This document shows positions 13,700-14,866 of a stretch of 14,866 bases of DNA, one piece after another. Below the pieces are notes generated by a model that saw only the letters and a program-made list of their open reading frames with translations, did no database searches and was not told the DNA's origin. Position 1 is the stretch's first letter. Each line of letters starts with the position of its first letter. The translations under genes and the position numbers were made by a program. The stretch comes from Lachnospiraceae bacterium (GTDB lineage Bacteria; Bacillota; Clostridia; Lachnospirales; Lachnospiraceae): contig VSOC01000074.1 in NCBI GenBank assembly GCA_009774615.1, forward strand, positions 1 to 14,866, written 5' to 3'.

Positions 13700-14866
13700 C
13701 CGTTTCACCCTCCCCTATATTCGCTGCTTCCTCCCCCTCCCTTATAACCGCTGCTTCCGGCTTCGGGTTTTCTGCTGCCTGCTCCTTCAGCCATAATTTC
13801 TGCCGGATAATCCGCTGCAGGGACTGATCAAGCCTCTCCCTGGACAGCCTTCCCTCATTTACAGCCTGAAGCACGCCCTGGAAGGCAAGTTCAAAATCCT
13901 CCGGCAAAAGCAGGATATCCGCCCCGGCTTCTAACGCCCGCACTGCCGCTTCATCCGAAGAATATTCATCGATAACCACTTTCATGGCAAGGGCGTCGGT
14001 AACAATGATTCCCTTATAGCCCAACTCCTCCCGCAGAAGATCCGTCATGATATAAGATGATAGCGACGCCGGTGTATCATCCCCTATCACCTTGGGCAGA
14101 GAAATGTGCCCCACCATAATCATCGGGATATCCCGCGAAATCCCATCTATAAAAGGAAGAAGTTCACACGCCTTTAACTCCTCAAGCGTCTTATCCGTAT
14201 AGGAATAACCCTTGTGTGTATCCCCTGCCGTGGCACCGTGTCCCGGAAAATGCTTGTAGCTGCCCAAAATTCCTTTGTTCTGTAATCCTTCGGCAAATGC
14301 TGCCGTCATCGCCGTTACCAGTTTTGGGTCTGCGCCGAACGACCGCTTCTTTACCACGGTGTTTTCAGGATTGCTCAAGACATCGGCTACCGGGGCAAAA
14401 TCCACATTAAATCCCAGTTCCGAAAGATAGCCGCCGATAAATTCGCCCTTCTGGTACGCTTCCTCAGGATGATTTCTCGCTCCAATATCCGCCATATCCT
14501 CCCCGCGAGGGATAGCCAGCGCTTCCGTTCCGCCCACCGAAGTCACTTTTCCGCCCTCTTCATCCACACATAAAAATGCCGGAAGCCCCGTCCGTGAAAG
14601 GCTGATCTCCTGGAAATCCGAAAGCATGGTCTGCACCTGTTCCCTTGATTCCAGATTCTGGCGCATATAGATGAGTCCGCCCACCGGCCGACGGTCAAAC
14701 GCCTCCCGGGTCATCTCCCCCGCGGCCGTAACCCGATTTACGCAGCTGACCAGCGTTTCCGGGTAAAGGATGAAAAGCTGGGCAATCTTATCCTCCAGCG
14801 TCATATTGTCCAGAATGGTCTGCACTTCATTATCCAGGAGAGGGTTGGATTCCGGGGATTCTGAAG
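13689..14866 (-). CDS. Glycoside hydrolase family 3, NagZ-type beta-N-acetylhexosaminidase (partial, 5' end off window)
   Basis: The frame is open from the window edge; 392 complete codons precede the TAA at 13689. From GTG at 14825 (counted as residue 1) the catalytic barrel is complete: LEDKIAQLF (10-18), DEEGGKV (88-94), FNVDFAPVADV (139-149), KHFPGHG (191-197), the loop GDTHKG (201-206, the Asp-His dyad used by NagZ-type GH3 as acid/base) and the nucleophile Asp277 in IIVTDALAM. Such enzymes remove terminal N-acetylglucosamine from muropeptides or chitin-like sugars. Upstream of GTG the frame continues with residues SESPESNPLLDNE, a linker-like stretch without a good Shine-Dalgarno before GTG. 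I therefore think the real start, perhaps with a signal peptide, lies outside the window. The C-terminus (about 345-378) is a Glu/Ala-rich tail. There is no second GH3 domain, as is usual for NagZ. It overlaps the rsmF-like gene. Confidence 0.9.
   Translation of the reverse strand, partial: SESPESNPLLDNEVQTILDNMTLEDKIAQLFILYPETLVSCVNRVTAAGEMTREAFDRRPVGGLIYMRQNLESREQVQTMLSDFQEISLSRTGLPAFLCVDEEGGKVTSVGGTEALAIPRGEDMADIGARNHPEEAYQKGEFIGGYLSELGFNVDFAPVADVLSNPENTVVKKRSFGADPKLVTAMTAAFAEGLQNKGILGSYKHFPGHGATAGDTHKGYSYTDKTLEELKACELLPFIDGISRDIPMIMVGHISLPKVIGDDTPASLSSYIMTDLLREELGYKGIIVTDALAMKVVIDEYSSDEAAVRALEAGADILLLPEDFELAFQGVLQAVNEGRLSRERLDQSLQRIIRQKLWLKEQAAENPKPEAAVIREGEEAANIGEGETDGE

Noticed and set aside
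14823..14825. GTG at 14825 as the start of the GH3 gene
   Set aside because: The frame stays open to the window edge with linker-like residues, and no good Shine-Dalgarno precedes this GTG.

Overview
The window looks like a chromosomal segment of a Clostridia bacterium, most likely a gut Lachnospiraceae member. This rests on moderate GC content, strong AGGAGG ribosome-binding sites, use of GTG/TTG starts, and gene types common in that family: a fused ribosome-protection-like GTPase, a solitary HicB-like protein, a CapA-family protein and an SH3b-NlpC/P60 hydrolase. The taxonomic call is inference. There is no rRNA, tRNA, CRISPR array, transposase or phage gene.

Layout. Almost everything lies on the minus strand; only a LysR regulator (3032-3943) and a short-chain dehydrogenase (6621-7394) are on plus. 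Reading minus-strand genes in transcription order from the right edge: a NagZ-type family-3 glycosidase (5' end off the window) overlaps by 11 nt an RsmF-like rRNA m5C methyltransferase. A probable promoter then precedes a 942-residue fusion of a TetM/EF-G-like translation GTPase with a Rae1/YacP-like NYN ribonuclease. A solitary HicB-like protein and a MATE transporter follow. In the middle, trxB and an NlpC/P60 hydrolase lie in line, and trxB is divergent from the SDR gene. On the left, a CapA-family protein precedes an unusual GMP synthase (3' end cut by the window edge) and is divergent from the LysR gene across a 440-bp gap.

Themes. Two genes act on RNA or ribosomes (RsmF-like methyltransferase, GTPase-NYN fusion), and the SDR resembles YmfI, which modifies elongation factor P. 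Two act on the cell wall (GH3 glycosidase, NlpC/P60 endopeptidase). TrxB supplies thiol redox.

Most notable points. (1) The translation GTPase is fused to a Rae1-type nuclease, which places two ribosome A-site activities in one protein. (2) GuaA has a shrunken glutaminase domain without the catalytic Cys or the His/Glu region, yet an intact synthetase. (3) A family of short near-palindromic repeats (core GTTACTGT-N10-ACAGTAAC) lies in five intergenic places, including one element of 131 bp with terminal inverted repeats.
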